Shown here piece by piece: positions 17,477-26,407 of a stretch of 64,000 bases of DNA. Source of the stretch: Clostridium saccharoperbutylacetonicum N1-4(HMT) (GTDB lineage Bacteria; Bacillota; Clostridia; Clostridiales; Clostridiaceae); contig NC_020291.1 of NCBI RefSeq assembly GCF_000340885.1, positions 3,657,001 through 3,721,000 of the forward strand, given 5' to 3'. The first letter of the stretch is position 1. Each line of letters begins with the position of its first letter. The position numbers and the translations under genes were made by a program. The notes below the pieces were generated by a model that saw only the letters and a list, made by a program, of their open reading frames with translations, ran no database searches and had not been told where the DNA came from.

Positions 17477-17584
17477 TTAAAAGTCTCACTTGACTAAAAT
17501 AAGCCACGATAAAGTCAGACCAATAGGTCAGTATGTTGACTTTATCACCAATACAGGCAGTTACTCCCTTTTAACAACTTGTCA
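17477..17584 (-). promoter_or_regulatory. yybP-ykoY (Mn2+-sensing) riboswitch aptamer
   Basis: On the minus strand the element starts TTAAAAGGGAGTA and ends GTGAGACTTTTAA. TTAAAAG/CTTTTAA makes a 7-bp P1. The conserved GGGAGTA and the closing GAGAC segments match the family pattern. An inner perfect 9-bp helix GATAAAGTC/GACTTTATC with AACATACTGACC inside fits the 3' hairpin. Established knowledge: this class binds Mn2+ and controls manganese exporters, including UPF0016 and MntP-type proteins. It lies about 130 bp before the interrupted exporter gene. Confidence 0.75.
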
Positions 17585-17650
17585 TTAATTTTCAATATTG
17601 TCCATAATAACATAAATTATTCACATACAATACGAATCTCTAAATTATGA

Positions 17651-18709
17651 TTAATTTAATATTAATTTTAACTTTTCAATTAAAGCATTCATCTCAAAAT
17701 CAGTTCCTATGGTTATTCTTAAAAAATTATCTATTCTATCTTTATTAAAATATCTAACTAATATTCCATTGTCTTTTAATGTCTCATAAAGATATTTCCC
17801 TGACACTTTATTATGCTGCACAAAAACAAAATTTGCTTTAGACTCTAAAATAAGGAAACCTAAAGCCTCTAAATCCTTAACGGTTCTTTCTCTTGTATTT
17901 ATTATTTTCTTTGTTATTTCTTTAAAATATTCCTGTTCCTTTATAGCTACTTTTGCACCTGCTAGAGCAACTCTATCTATAGTGTATGAATTTATACTAT
18001 TTTTTATCCTATTTAAACCTTCTATTAAATCTCTATGTCCTAAAGCAAAACCTACTCTAAGTCCTGCTAATGAACGTGATTTCGATAAGGTTTGAATAAC
18101 TAAAAGATTATCATATTCTTTAATGAATTTCACCATAGACTCGCCACCAAAATCTATATAAGCTTCATCAATAATAACTACACTGTCCTTATTTGTTTCA
18201 ATTAAGACTCTCAACTGTTCAATATCAATGTATTTACCTGTTGGTGCATTTGGATTAGGGATTATTATTCCTCCATTCGAAAATTTTAATTCTTCCAATG
18301 GTATATTATAATTATCATCTAATTTTACCAACTTATAATCTAAATTAAAAAGCTCAGCATATACCTTATAAAATGTATAGCTTATATCAGGAAATAAAAT
18401 TTGTTTTTCCTTTGAAAAAAAAGTCATAAATGAAAATGCTAAAATCTCATCCGAACCATTACCAATAAAGACTTCATCTTTATTTAAACTATAATATTTT
18501 GCAATTTCCTCTATAAGTTCACTGCAAGTTGGATCTGGATAAAGCTTCAAATCATCATTTACAGCATTTTTCATAGCCTCAATTACATTATCTGCTGGTG
18601 GATATGGATTTTCATTAGTATTCAATTTTATGTACTTTTTGTCCTTAGGCTGCTCCCCAGGCACATAAGGCTCTATTTCTTTTACCTTGTCATTCCAAAA
18701 TTTACTCAT
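17651..18709 (-). CDS. hisC: Histidinol-phosphate aminotransferase
   Basis: A PLP-dependent class I/II aminotransferase of 352 residues converting imidazole-acetol phosphate to histidinol phosphate in histidine synthesis; the enzyme often also accepts aromatic amino acids. Visible are LNTNENPYPP at the N-terminus, IGNGSDE, IIPNPNAPTG, DEAYIDF (PLP Asp), TLSKSRSLAGLRVG (PLP Lys) and the C-terminal Arg FLRITIG. GGGGG precedes the ATG. It is outside a his operon, so a stand-alone or alternative role is possible; HisC-like assignment is strong. Confidence 0.88.
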   Translation of the reverse strand: MSKFWNDKVKEIEPYVPGEQPKDKKYIKLNTNENPYPPADNVIEAMKNAVNDDLKLYPDPTCSELIEEIAKYYSLNKDEVFIGNGSDEILAFSFMTFFSKEKQILFPDISYTFYKVYAELFNLDYKLVKLDDNYNIPLEELKFSNGGIIIPNPNAPTGKYIDIEQLRVLIETNKDSVVIIDEAYIDFGGESMVKFIKEYDNLLVIQTLSKSRSLAGLRVGFALGHRDLIEGLNRIKNSINSYTIDRVALAGAKVAIKEQEYFKEITKKIINTRERTVKDLEALGFLILESKANFVFVQHNKVSGKYLYETLKDNGILVRYFNKDRIDNFLRITIGTDFEMNALIEKLKLILN

Positions 18710-18779
18710 TTAATTGCCCCCTAGTATGTTTTACATTTAAGTACATTATACCTTAACATACCTTTGTGTGCAAAACTCA

Positions 18780-19157
18780 TTAGGCAAAAATACTAACAAT
18801 CAATACAGCCATTGCAACAATAGGCAAGCCACCTTGAGTAAATATTATTTTCTTGTTAGCAGTAATAGATCCAAATACTGCAGCTACTATAACGCAACTT
18901 AAAAAGAAAATTTTTAAGTACAAGCTTATTGTTTCAGAGGCTAGTAAACTCCATAAAAGTCCAGCTGCCAAAAATCCATTATATAATCCCTGATTAGCAA
19001 ACATTACATTAACTTTCTTTTGTTCAAGAAACTCACTATCCAAATCAAAAGCTTTTTTAGCCACTGGAGATTTTATAAAAAACATCTCAAGTATCATAAT
19101 AAAAAAATGTTCCATTGAAACTGCCAAAATTAAAGCATCTAAAATTATCTTCATCAT
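18780..19157 (-). CDS. DUF1304-family membrane protein
   Basis: A 125-residue protein with four predicted hydrophobic helices. Characteristic segments are EHFFIMILEMFF at the start, NQGLYNGFLAAGLLW in the middle, and the ending GGLPIVAMAVLIVSIF. These are typical of the DUF1304 family, whose function is unknown. AGGGAG lies before the paired ATG codons. It is monocistronic on appearance, next to a small CD3324-like regulator on the same strand. Confidence 0.85.
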   Translation of the reverse strand: MMKIILDALILAVSMEHFFIMILEMFFIKSPVAKKAFDLDSEFLEQKKVNVMFANQGLYNGFLAAGLLWSLLASETISLYLKIFFLSCVIVAAVFGSITANKKIIFTQGGLPIVAMAVLIVSIFA

Positions 19158-19215
19158 TTCACACTCCCTTCTAAGGCGTCAATATGAGCAAATGAGCTTA
19201 TCACTTTTTATCAAA

Positions 19216-19485
19216 TTAAGTGCTAGTTTCATATACAATCTTCTTTATACTTGAAACTGATAAACAATAATCTTCTGCTAAAGATTCTTTGCTCTGTCCA
19301 CATTGAAATTTGAATTTAATCTCTTTATTTCTTATCTCAAGTTCTTTTCTTGCACCCGATTTTGTTCCCCATTTACTACGAATTCCATCTTCCTTTGGGA
19401 TATAGACGTATTGCCCCTGACAATACTTCTGGATTGTTTCAATTAATTCTTTTGGTAATATATTTTCTGCGCTTATATATTTCAC
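19216..19485 (-). CDS. CD3324-family / Mor-like small DNA-binding protein
   Basis: An 89-residue protein starting MKYISAENILPKELI with a predicted helix-turn-helix near the C-terminus (SKESLAEDYCLSVSSIKKIV). The YVYIPK and TKSGARKELEIRN segments match the CD3324 family common in clostridia, related to Mor-type activators. Start is GTG with AAGGAG 10 nt upstream. It probably binds DNA, but no target is known. A 93-bp inverted-repeat element lies just upstream. Confidence 0.75.
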   Translation of the reverse strand: MKYISAENILPKELIETIQKYCQGQYVYIPKEDGIRSKWGTKSGARKELEIRNKEIKFKFQCGQSKESLAEDYCLSVSSIKKIVYETST

Positions 19486-19521
19486 TTTTATTCCACTCCT
19501 TAGAAATTATTTACTCTAAGG

Positions 19522-19614
19522 GTGCAGAATTTATTTAAAATATATTAGGCTATTATTCTTATTGTTTTAACTTCATGCTAAGTCAAATGCCTAAGCCTTA
19601 AATAAACTCTGCAC
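19522..19614. repeat. 93-bp inverted-repeat element
   Basis: GTGCAGAATTTATTTAA (19522-19538) pairs with TTAAATAAACTCTGCAC (19598-19614) at 16 of 17 positions. An inner pair TTAGGC / GCCTAA extends the fold. The element sits upstream of the CD3324-like gene and downstream of leuA. There is no T-run after either arm and no coding capacity. It could be a MITE remnant or an operator/leader structure. Confidence 0.55.
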
Positions 19615-19689
19615 AAAGTGTAAAAGGTGTGTCTTTTTGCAAAACGATTCCCCCTAATCTGCATTTATTAATTAGCCATTTCCAAAAAA

Positions 19690-19728
19690 ATAACTATCTA
19701 GTATAAAGTATTAATACTAGATAGTTAT
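19690..19728 (-). terminator. Terminator of leuA
   Basis: ATAACTATCTAGTAT and its exact complement form a stem of about 14 bp with a short loop. On the minus strand it is followed by TTTTTTT. It lies about 70 bp after the leuA stop codon. Confidence 0.88.
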
Positions 19729-19799
19729 TTTATACCTATACTTACCATTTATATCATAATATAGGTTTTATTATTAGTCAAATATCCATTCCAACATAT

Positions 19800-21470
19800 T
19801 TAATTTTTATATAGGCGGTTAATTGCACTTATCATTGATTTTATCGATGCTCTTGTAATATTACTATCAACACCTACACCGAAAGTTTTACTACCAATAT
19901 CGTTTCTTTCCATATATACATATGCAGCTGCTTTTGCTTCAGAACCTGTACTTAAAGCATGCTCAGTGTAATCTATAATCTTAATATTAATCAAACTACT
20001 TCCTGCCAAGGCTGCTTTAAATGCATCAATAGGACCATTTCCAATACCTTCAAGTTCTTTTTCATTTCCATTATGAACTATGGATACATTAACTTTGGTA
20101 TCTTCATCTCCAGCGTAATCAGATATATCTGATATTGCACATTTTACTAACTTGAATGGTTCCTCTAAATTTAAATATTCCTTTTCAAATGCGTTCATTA
20201 CTTCTGCTGGAGAAACTTCACCTTTTCCTTCAGAAATATTTTGAATAACGTCCGCAAATTCTTTTTGCATAGTTTTTGGAATCTTAAAGCCATAACAATG
20301 ATCCATAACAAAAGCTATTCCGCCTTTACCTGACTGGCTATTAATTCTTACTAATGCTTCATACTCTCTTCCTAAATCACTTGGATCTATTGGTAAATAT
20401 GGTACCTGCCATATGTTATCATGTCTTTCCTGATACTTCTTCATTCCTTTATTTATTGCATCTTGATGTGATCCAGAGAATGCAGTAAATACAAGATTTC
20501 CAGCATATGGATGTCTTACATGAACTGGAATCTTAACACATCTTTCATATACTTCTATTATTTCATCTACATTTTCTAGGTTTAATTCAGGATTTACTCC
20601 ATGAGAAAACATATTATAAGCTATAGTAAGAATATCTACATTTCCTGTTCTCTCACCATTTCCAAATAAAGTTCCTTCAACTCTATCAGCACCTGCAAGA
20701 AGTGCAAGTTCTGCATCAGCTACACCGGTACCTCTATCATTATGAGGATGAACACTTACTATTACTCTATCTCTATCTTTAAAATTTTTACACATCCATT
20801 CAATTTGATCAGCATAAACATTAGGAGTATCCATTTGAACTGTAGAAGGAAGATTAATTATAACCTTATTTTCACTAGTTGCTCCCCATGTATCTAAAAC
20901 TGCATCACAAATTTCAACAGCATACTCTACTTCAGTTCCTGTAAAACTTTCTGGAGAATATTCAAGCAAAATTTCTCCATCAAACTCTTTAGCATACTCT
21001 TTTACTAATTTAGTTCCTTCAATTGCAATTTCTTTAATTTTATCTTTACCCATATTAAATACAACATCTCTTTGAAGAACAGAAGTTGAATTATAAATAT
21101 GAACAATTGCTTTTTTAACATCTTTTAATGCTTCAAAAGTTCTTTCAATTAAGTGTGGTCTTGCCTGTGTTAAAACCTGTACTATAACATCATCTGGAAT
21201 ATGCTTTTCCTCAACTAGTCTTCTTAAAAAATCATATTCAATTTGTGATGCTGAAGGAAATCCGACTTCAATTTCTTTAAAGCCAAGTTTCACAAGCAAT
21301 TTAAAAAATTCTATTTTTTCATCTACTGTCATTGGATTTATAAGAGCTTGGTTACCATCTCTTAAATCAACGCTACACCAAGTTGGTGCTTTTGTTATTT
21401 CATTATCTGGCCAAGTTCTTTCCTTGAATTTAATGGTTTCAAATCTCTTATATTTCTTATAATTTAACAT
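19800..21470 (-). CDS. leuA: 2-isopropylmalate synthase (type 2 LeuA)
   Basis: Condenses 2-ketoisovalerate and acetyl-CoA in the first committed step of leucine synthesis. The 556-residue length and N-terminal KYKRFETIKFKERTWPDNEI identify the LeuA2 form. The TIM-barrel domain carries CSVDLRDGNQAL (metal Asp and catalytic Arg), SVHPHNDRGTGVADA (metal His pair) and EGTLFGNGERTGNVD. The C-terminal allosteric domain (about 430-556) contains GNGPIDAFKAAL. The start follows a GGGGGG tract. No leuBCD genes are adjacent, so it is a solitary leu gene here. A T-box was looked for upstream and not seen. Confidence 0.95.
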   Translation of the reverse strand: MLNYKKYKRFETIKFKERTWPDNEITKAPTWCSVDLRDGNQALINPMTVDEKIEFFKLLVKLGFKEIEVGFPSASQIEYDFLRRLVEEKHIPDDVIVQVLTQARPHLIERTFEALKDVKKAIVHIYNSTSVLQRDVVFNMGKDKIKEIAIEGTKLVKEYAKEFDGEILLEYSPESFTGTEVEYAVEICDAVLDTWGATSENKVIINLPSTVQMDTPNVYADQIEWMCKNFKDRDRVIVSVHPHNDRGTGVADAELALLAGADRVEGTLFGNGERTGNVDILTIAYNMFSHGVNPELNLENVDEIIEVYERCVKIPVHVRHPYAGNLVFTAFSGSHQDAINKGMKKYQERHDNIWQVPYLPIDPSDLGREYEALVRINSQSGKGGIAFVMDHCYGFKIPKTMQKEFADVIQNISEGKGEVSPAEVMNAFEKEYLNLEEPFKLVKCAISDISDYAGDEDTKVNVSIVHNGNEKELEGIGNGPIDAFKAALAGSSLINIKIIDYTEHALSTGSEAKAAAYVYMERNDIGSKTFGVGVDSNITRASIKSMISAINRLYKN

Positions 21471-21798
21471 CTAATTAGCCCCCCAAATATATATTTATTA
21501 TAAAATTCATTTCCACATGCCATTTTGACTCCCAGATATAGTCCCTCAACTACGCCTCGAATTTTCATAATAAATATTATTGTTTTATCTACTTTCTTAT
21601 TAACCCCACTTATATCACCTCTTTAGAATTTTGAATATTATATGTATTTTACCATACCACTTATTATATGTAAATAAATTAACTTTTTTTCAACGAAAAT
21701 ATTAATATTTATACATATATTATATAAATTTATCAAATTATAACCATTTACAAGGAACATGAATATACTATATTATAGTAATTTTTAGGGAGCTTAAT
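21471..21798. other. leuA / ytaF divergent intergenic region with an unexplained denser segment
   Basis: Between divergent leuA and ytaF. The leuA-proximal part (about 21500-21570) is less AT-rich than usual intergenic DNA. On the minus strand it holds a 34-codon ATG-initiated frame (starts MKIRGVVEGLYLGVKMACGN) that runs over the leuA start and has no ribosome binding site. It might be a leader RNA or chance. The ytaF-proximal part is plain AT-rich DNA; AGGGAGC precedes ytaF. No T-box, leader hairpin or terminator is obvious. Confidence 0.4.
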
Positions 21799-22422
21799 AT
21801 GATATTTTTATCACCACTTTTACTTGCTATCACTTCTACTATTTTTACCTTACAAGTATCATCTAATTTTAAGAACAAAAAGATTCAACTTCCTAAATTT
21901 ATCATATTATTAATAGCTATTATAGTAACTATTGGTACTTTTATTTCTATGCTATTAGGTAAATTTATTTTAACATTTTTTGATCCTTCTCTAGGTAATA
22001 TATTTGGCGCAGTAGTTTTAAGTCTCAGTGGAGTATACTTCATTTCTGATAATTTTAGACTTCAAAAAAAGCATGCTGGTTATGATACTTCCTTCTATTT
22101 TGAAAATGGATTACAATATAAAAGTATTCTCGAAAATCCAAGTATAGTTGACTTAGATAAATCTAATTCTATTGAATTAAAGGAAGGTTTAACACTTTCA
22201 ACTGCACTAATTTTAAATACACTTTATACTACCTTTGGCGCTGGGCTTACTGGTATTAATATTAGCATAAGTATCTTCTTTTATTTTATCTTTTCTGTTC
22301 TTTTTCTTTACTTAGGTTCTTTATATTTCAATACTGATGTTTATAATTGGTTAAAGAAAAATGGAAGTATAATTTCTGGGCTTATTATAATCATCTTAGG
22401 TATATATGAAGCTTTTATTTAG
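21799..22422 (+). CDS. ytaF: YtaF-like sporulation membrane protein (MntP-related)
   Basis: A 207-residue integral membrane protein with about six helices. The segment PSIVDLDKSNSIELKEG followed by the helix TLSTALILN matches YtaF, a sporulation-associated member of the MntP (manganese efflux pump) superfamily. In YtaF proteins an Asp usually lies in the following helices; here that helix reads ALILNTLYTTFGAG, so transport competence is uncertain. AGGGAGC precedes the ATG. Divergent from leuA and convergent with the MacB-like permease gene. Symbol given on family similarity. Confidence 0.7.
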   Translation: MIFLSPLLLAITSTIFTLQVSSNFKNKKIQLPKFIILLIAIIVTIGTFISMLLGKFILTFFDPSLGNIFGAVVLSLSGVYFISDNFRLQKKHAGYDTSFYFENGLQYKSILENPSIVDLDKSNSIELKEGLTLSTALILNTLYTTFGAGLTGINISISIFFYFIFSVLFLYLGSLYFNTDVYNWLKKNGSIISGLIIIILGIYEAFI

Positions 22423-22434
22423 TTTCCTTATAAA

Positions 22435-22471
22435 AAAGAAAACATTACACGAAAAATGTATTGTTTTCTTT
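22435..22471. terminator. Bidirectional terminator between ytaF and the permease gene
   Basis: AAAGAAAACATTACA pairs with TGTATTGTTTTCTTT around a short loop, with A-rich DNA on the left and T-rich DNA on the right, serving both convergent genes. Confidence 0.8.
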
Positions 22472-22564
22472 CTTATTATTCAATTGATACATATATTGTA
22501 CAACGAATTTATTCAGATTTTAAAGATTTTCAAAGGAAATCAACCGTAAATTTATCATTTAAAA

Positions 22565-23995
22565 TTATTCATATCTTAGAGCCTCTATTGGGTCAAGCTC
22601 TGCGGCTTTCTTCGCTGGATAATATCCAAAGAACACTCCAATTACCATTGAAAATGAGAAACTTATAATTACTACAACTGGCGATACTGTTGTAACATAC
22701 CCCATTGCTTTTGAACCAAACGAACCAACTCCTAAACCTAGGAAAATCCCTAAAATGCCTCCTATTGCGCATATAATCATAGATTCAACTATAAATTGCA
22801 TTTTTATATGCCTACTTTTTGCTCCAAGGGCTTTTCTTGTTCCTATTTCCCTTGTTCTTTCAGTTACAGATACAAGCATTATGTTCATTACCCCAATTCC
22901 ACCAACTAAGAGGGATATAGCTGCTATTCCAGATATGGCCACTTCAACGGTATTCATCATTGTTGTTCTTGATTCAAGCATACTCTCCATATTACTTGCA
23001 ACTGCTTCAAATTTAGTATTTTTTATATAAAGGCCAGATAAATAACTATTTAATTCTGTTGTAAATGTTTGAACATCAACTCCATCTTTAGCCTTTATTT
23101 GGAACGTTTGATAATTTTTATTTGTTGCTGTTTTCTTTTCAACTGATATAGGTATATATATATCTGTTGTTAGATTTTCATCTGAAGATGTTCTACTTCC
23201 TCCAGATGCTTTATAAGTATATACTCCAACTACAGTATATATGTGAATAGCATTTGATGTATAAACTTTTATTTGTTGATCAATAGGATTACTATCACCA
23301 AATATTTTTGCTACTAATTTATCCGAAACTACTGCGACACTTTTAGCCCCATCAATATCATTTTGTGCTAGATATCTGCCTTCCTTCATTGCAATATTTT
23401 TAACATCTTGATATCCTACATTTGTGCCAACAGTACTTATGTTAGCATATGAAGTTTCACTTTTTACTTTACCAGAAGAACCACTCTCACTTACACTTAT
23501 AGAACTTATCTTATCTTTATACTCCTCTTGCAGTGTATTTATTTGTTCCATTGTCATAAGATCAAAATCTTTTGCTGTGCTACTTGATTTACCTATTCTT
23601 CCACCTGAAGGAATATTACCTCCTGGTCTTCCACCACCTAAGATGCTCCCTACATTAGCACTTGCATTACCTTTATTTCCTGCATTTTGTGAAGCATTAT
23701 TAGATGTTTTACTATTATTTTGTTGACTGTTTGTTGAATTTTTTCCATTTGCATTATTTTGTGAATTAACATTTTCCGTGCTAGTCGTACTTTTTTCTTG
23801 AATGTTAACAGTGATATTAGTTGCTCCCATTGAAGACATTGAACTTTCCACAGATGCCGTCATTGCACTACCTACTGAAACAACTCCAATTACAGATGCG
23901 ATACCTATTATTATTCCAAGCATAGTAAGCAATGCTCTCATTTTATTTGACTTAAGCCCTGCCAACGCAAGCATTATATTTTCTTTAATAAACAT
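22565..23995 (-). CDS. MacB-type ABC permease, second copy
   Basis: A FtsX/MacB-like permease of 476 residues: one N-terminal helix (residues 15-40), a large extracytoplasmic MacB core domain with an Asn/Ser/Gly-rich low-complexity insert (about 70-125), and three C-terminal helices with the conserved ERTREIGTRKALGAK. The product ends PIEALRYE like its paralogue at 24215-25660, with which it is nearly superimposable outside the insert. ATG at 23995 is chosen to match the paralogue (MFIKEN). A strong terminator separates it from the upstream operon, so it needs its own promoter or readthrough. Likely pairs with the adjacent ATPase. Confidence 0.88.
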   Translation of the reverse strand: MFIKENIMLALAGLKSNKMRALLTMLGIIIGIASVIGVVSVGSAMTASVESSMSSMGATNITVNIQEKSTTSTENVNSQNNANGKNSTNSQQNNSKTSNNASQNAGNKGNASANVGSILGGGRPGGNIPSGGRIGKSSSTAKDFDLMTMEQINTLQEEYKDKISSISVSESGSSGKVKSETSYANISTVGTNVGYQDVKNIAMKEGRYLAQNDIDGAKSVAVVSDKLVAKIFGDSNPIDQQIKVYTSNAIHIYTVVGVYTYKASGGSRTSSDENLTTDIYIPISVEKKTATNKNYQTFQIKAKDGVDVQTFTTELNSYLSGLYIKNTKFEAVASNMESMLESRTTMMNTVEVAISGIAAISLLVGGIGVMNIMLVSVTERTREIGTRKALGAKSRHIKMQFIVESMIICAIGGILGIFLGLGVGSFGSKAMGYVTTVSPVVVIISFSFSMVIGVFFGYYPAKKAAELDPIEALRYE

Positions 23996-24143
23996 ATCTT
24001 TCACCATCTTTAATTTTATATTTTTTAATTTATATTTTAACTTAATTTTATAAATTAAATATAAACAATATGTAAACTTGCTGGTTTATTTTATATTATT
24101 TTTACTTTAAATTAAATCACTTCAATTTTATAATATAAAAAAT

Positions 24144-24185
24144 AAAACAAGAGTAAGTTTTTCAATAAATCCTTACTCTTGTTTT
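24144..24185 (-). terminator. Terminator between the two paralogous permease genes
   Basis: AAAACAAGAGTAAG and its exact 14-bp complement close a 14-nt loop. On the minus strand it is followed by TTTTATTTTTTAT. It ends the TolC-HlyD-ATPase-permease operon before the second permease gene. Confidence 0.9.
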
Positions 24186-24214
24186 ACTATATAATATTGC
24201 TATAAATAGTTAGT

Positions 24215-25660
24215 TTATTCATATCTAAGCGCTTCAATCGGATCAAGTTCTGCAGCTTTCTTGGCTGGATAATATCCAAAGAATACCCCAATAAACATTG
24301 AAAATGAGAAACTGATTAACACAACTATTGGTGATACAGTTAAAGTTTTTCCTATTATACTTGACCCAATAGTACCAGCTCCTAAACCTAGAGCAATTCC
24401 CAAAATTCCACCTATTGAGCAAATTATTATTGATTCAACAATAAATTGCATTTTAATATGTCCGGCTTTAGCTCCAAGAGCTTTTCGCGTTCCTATTTCC
24501 CTTGTTCTTTCAGTTACAGATACAAGCATTATATTCATAACTCCAATTCCGCCAACTAAAAGAGATATAGCTGCTATTCCAGAAATAGCTAGAGACACTG
24601 TAGTTAACATTGAAGTCATTGATTCAAGCATACTTTCCATATTACTTGCTTGTGCTACAAACTTAATATTTTTAGCATAAATATTAGATAAATAAGTTGA
24701 TAATTCAGTAGTAAATGTTGAAACATCAACATTATCCTTAGCTTTTATGGTGAACGTTTGATAATTTTTATTTGTTGCTGTTTTCTTTTCAACCGATATA
24801 GGAATATATAAGCTAGTAGATAAATTTTCATCAGAGGTAGTTCTATTTCCTCCGCCTGATTGATACTTATATACTCCAACTATTGTATAGGTAAAAATAG
24901 CATCTGAAGTATAAAACTTAATTTTTTGTCCAATTGGATCAACATTATCTCCAAATATCTTTGACACTAATTTATCTGAAACTACAGCAACATCTTTAGC
25001 TCCATCAATATCATTTTGAGTAAGGTATCTTCCATCCGTAATTGTAAGACTTTTTATGTCTTGGTATCCAATGTTTGTACCAGTTACACTTACATTTGCA
25101 TAGGATGAATCACTTTTAACCTTACCAGAGCTCCCACTTTCTGATATACTTATCGAGCTAATTTTATCACTAAAATTTTCTTCAAGTGCATTAATTTGCT
25201 CCATTGTCATAAGATCAGTATCAGATGTAGAACTGCTTGAACTACCCATTCTTCCACCTTGACCACCTCCTGGCATTCCACCTCCACCTGGAGGGCCACC
25301 TTGTCCACCAGCTGACATAGCACCTCCACCTGGAGGTCCACCTTGCATTCCTGACTTATCGCTTTTTTTGTCATCACTTTTTTCAGTATTTACATTAGCA
25401 TTTGACTCATCAGTTGCAGTTTTTTGTGCTAAAGCTTTTGCTTTTTCTGATGTACTTTTTTCTTGAACATTAACAGTAATATTTGTTGCGCCCATTGATG
25501 CCATAGAGCTTGTTACAGAAGATGTCATTGTATTTCCCACAGAAACCACGCCTATTACTGATGCTATACCAATAATTATTCCAAGCATAGTAAGTAACGA
25601 ACGCATTTTATTAGCTTTAAGGCCTGCTATTGCAAGCAACATATTTTCTTTTATAAACAT
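24215..25660 (-). CDS. MacB-type ABC permease, operon copy
   Basis: A 481-residue MacB/FtsX permease with an N-terminal helix, an extracytoplasmic domain and three C-terminal helices (GIAAISLLVGGIGVMNIMLV, then ERTREIGTRKALGAK). The extracytoplasmic domain holds a striking Gly/Pro-rich insert (for example GGPPGGGAMSAGGQGGPPG, residues about 105-145). The start overlaps the end of the ATPase gene by 10 nt, a classic coupled pair. Likely exports a peptide, antibiotic or lipid-like compound together with the HlyD-like and TolC-like partners; substrate unknown. Confidence 0.9.
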   Translation of the reverse strand: MFIKENMLLAIAGLKANKMRSLLTMLGIIIGIASVIGVVSVGNTMTSSVTSSMASMGATNITVNVQEKSTSEKAKALAQKTATDESNANVNTEKSDDKKSDKSGMQGGPPGGGAMSAGGQGGPPGGGGMPGGGQGGRMGSSSSSTSDTDLMTMEQINALEENFSDKISSISISESGSSGKVKSDSSYANVSVTGTNIGYQDIKSLTITDGRYLTQNDIDGAKDVAVVSDKLVSKIFGDNVDPIGQKIKFYTSDAIFTYTIVGVYKYQSGGGNRTTSDENLSTSLYIPISVEKKTATNKNYQTFTIKAKDNVDVSTFTTELSTYLSNIYAKNIKFVAQASNMESMLESMTSMLTTVSLAISGIAAISLLVGGIGVMNIMLVSVTERTREIGTRKALGAKAGHIKMQFIVESIIICSIGGILGIALGLGAGTIGSSIIGKTLTVSPIVVLISFSFSMFIGVFFGYYPAKKAAELDPIEALRYE

Positions 25661-26388
25661 ATCTTTTCCTCTTCTTGATATCTTCTATAGTAATTACTAT
25701 TTTCCATAGTGGAAATTATATTACCATCTTTTAATGTTATAATTCGCTGTGTTTCATCTGCAAGTTCGTTATTATGGGTTATAAATACAATGGTTTTACC
25801 TTCTTGTTCATGAACTTTATGAAATAAATCCATGACCATTCTTCCTGTTGCCGAATCAAGTGCTCCTGTTGGTTCATCAGCAAGAATTATGCTAGGATTC
25901 GTTGCAAGAGCCCTAGCAATTGCAACTCTTTGTTTTTGTCCTCCTGATAATTCATTAGGTCTGTGAGCCATTCTATCTTTCATTCCAACTAAATCTAAAA
26001 GTTCTTCTGCTCGCTCTCGTCTCTGTTTTCTATTCATGCCATAATAAAGAAGAGGTAATTCAACATTACTCAAAGCTGTACTTCTTGGCATAAGATTATA
26101 AGTTTGAAATACAAAACCTATTTGCTTATTTCTTACTTCTGACAAACCATCATCTGATATTTCATTGATATTTGTTCCGTCTAAAACATATTCACCAGAA
26201 GTGGCTCTATCAAGAGCACCAATAATATTCATTAAAGTACTTTTTCCTGATCCAGAAGAACCAATTATCGATACAAATTCGCCTTCCTTCACTGTAATAT
26301 CAATGCCCTTTAAAATATTCAATTGATTTGGAGTTCCTATATAAAAGCTTTTTGTAATATTTTTCATATCTATTACATTTTTACTCAA
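25651..26388 (-). CDS. MacB/LolD-type ABC transporter ATPase
   Basis: A 245-residue ATP-binding subunit. Walker A is GSSGSGKS, the signature is LSGGQKQR, Walker B is IILADEPTGALD with catalytic Glu, and the H-loop is FITHN. The Q-loop lies in FVFQTYNLMPR. Start is TTG, supported by AGGAGGTGAG about 10 nt upstream; the next in-frame ATG would cut into the first strand. Powers the MacB-type permeases encoded just downstream. Located 20 bp after the HlyD-like gene in the same operon. Confidence 0.93.
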   Translation of the reverse strand: MSKNVIDMKNITKSFYIGTPNQLNILKGIDITVKEGEFVSIIGSSGSGKSTLMNIIGALDRATSGEYVLDGTNINEISDDGLSEVRNKQIGFVFQTYNLMPRSTALSNVELPLLYYGMNRKQRRERAEELLDLVGMKDRMAHRPNELSGGQKQRVAIARALATNPSIILADEPTGALDSATGRMVMDLFHKVHEQEGKTIVFITHNNELADETQRIITLKDGNIISTMENSNYYRRYQEEEKICL

Positions 26389-26407
26389 AAAAACTCACCT
26401 CCTAAAT

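Noticed and set aside
21471..21798. T-box or leucine leader peptide upstream of leuA
   Set aside because: No specifier-loop or AGGGTGG antiterminator motif, no Leu-codon run and no terminator hairpin were seen in the leader.
22755..24053. Plus-strand ORFs opposite the MacB-like permease genes
   Set aside because: They are antisense shadows of well-conserved permease frames, lack ribosome binding sites and have odd hydrophobic composition.
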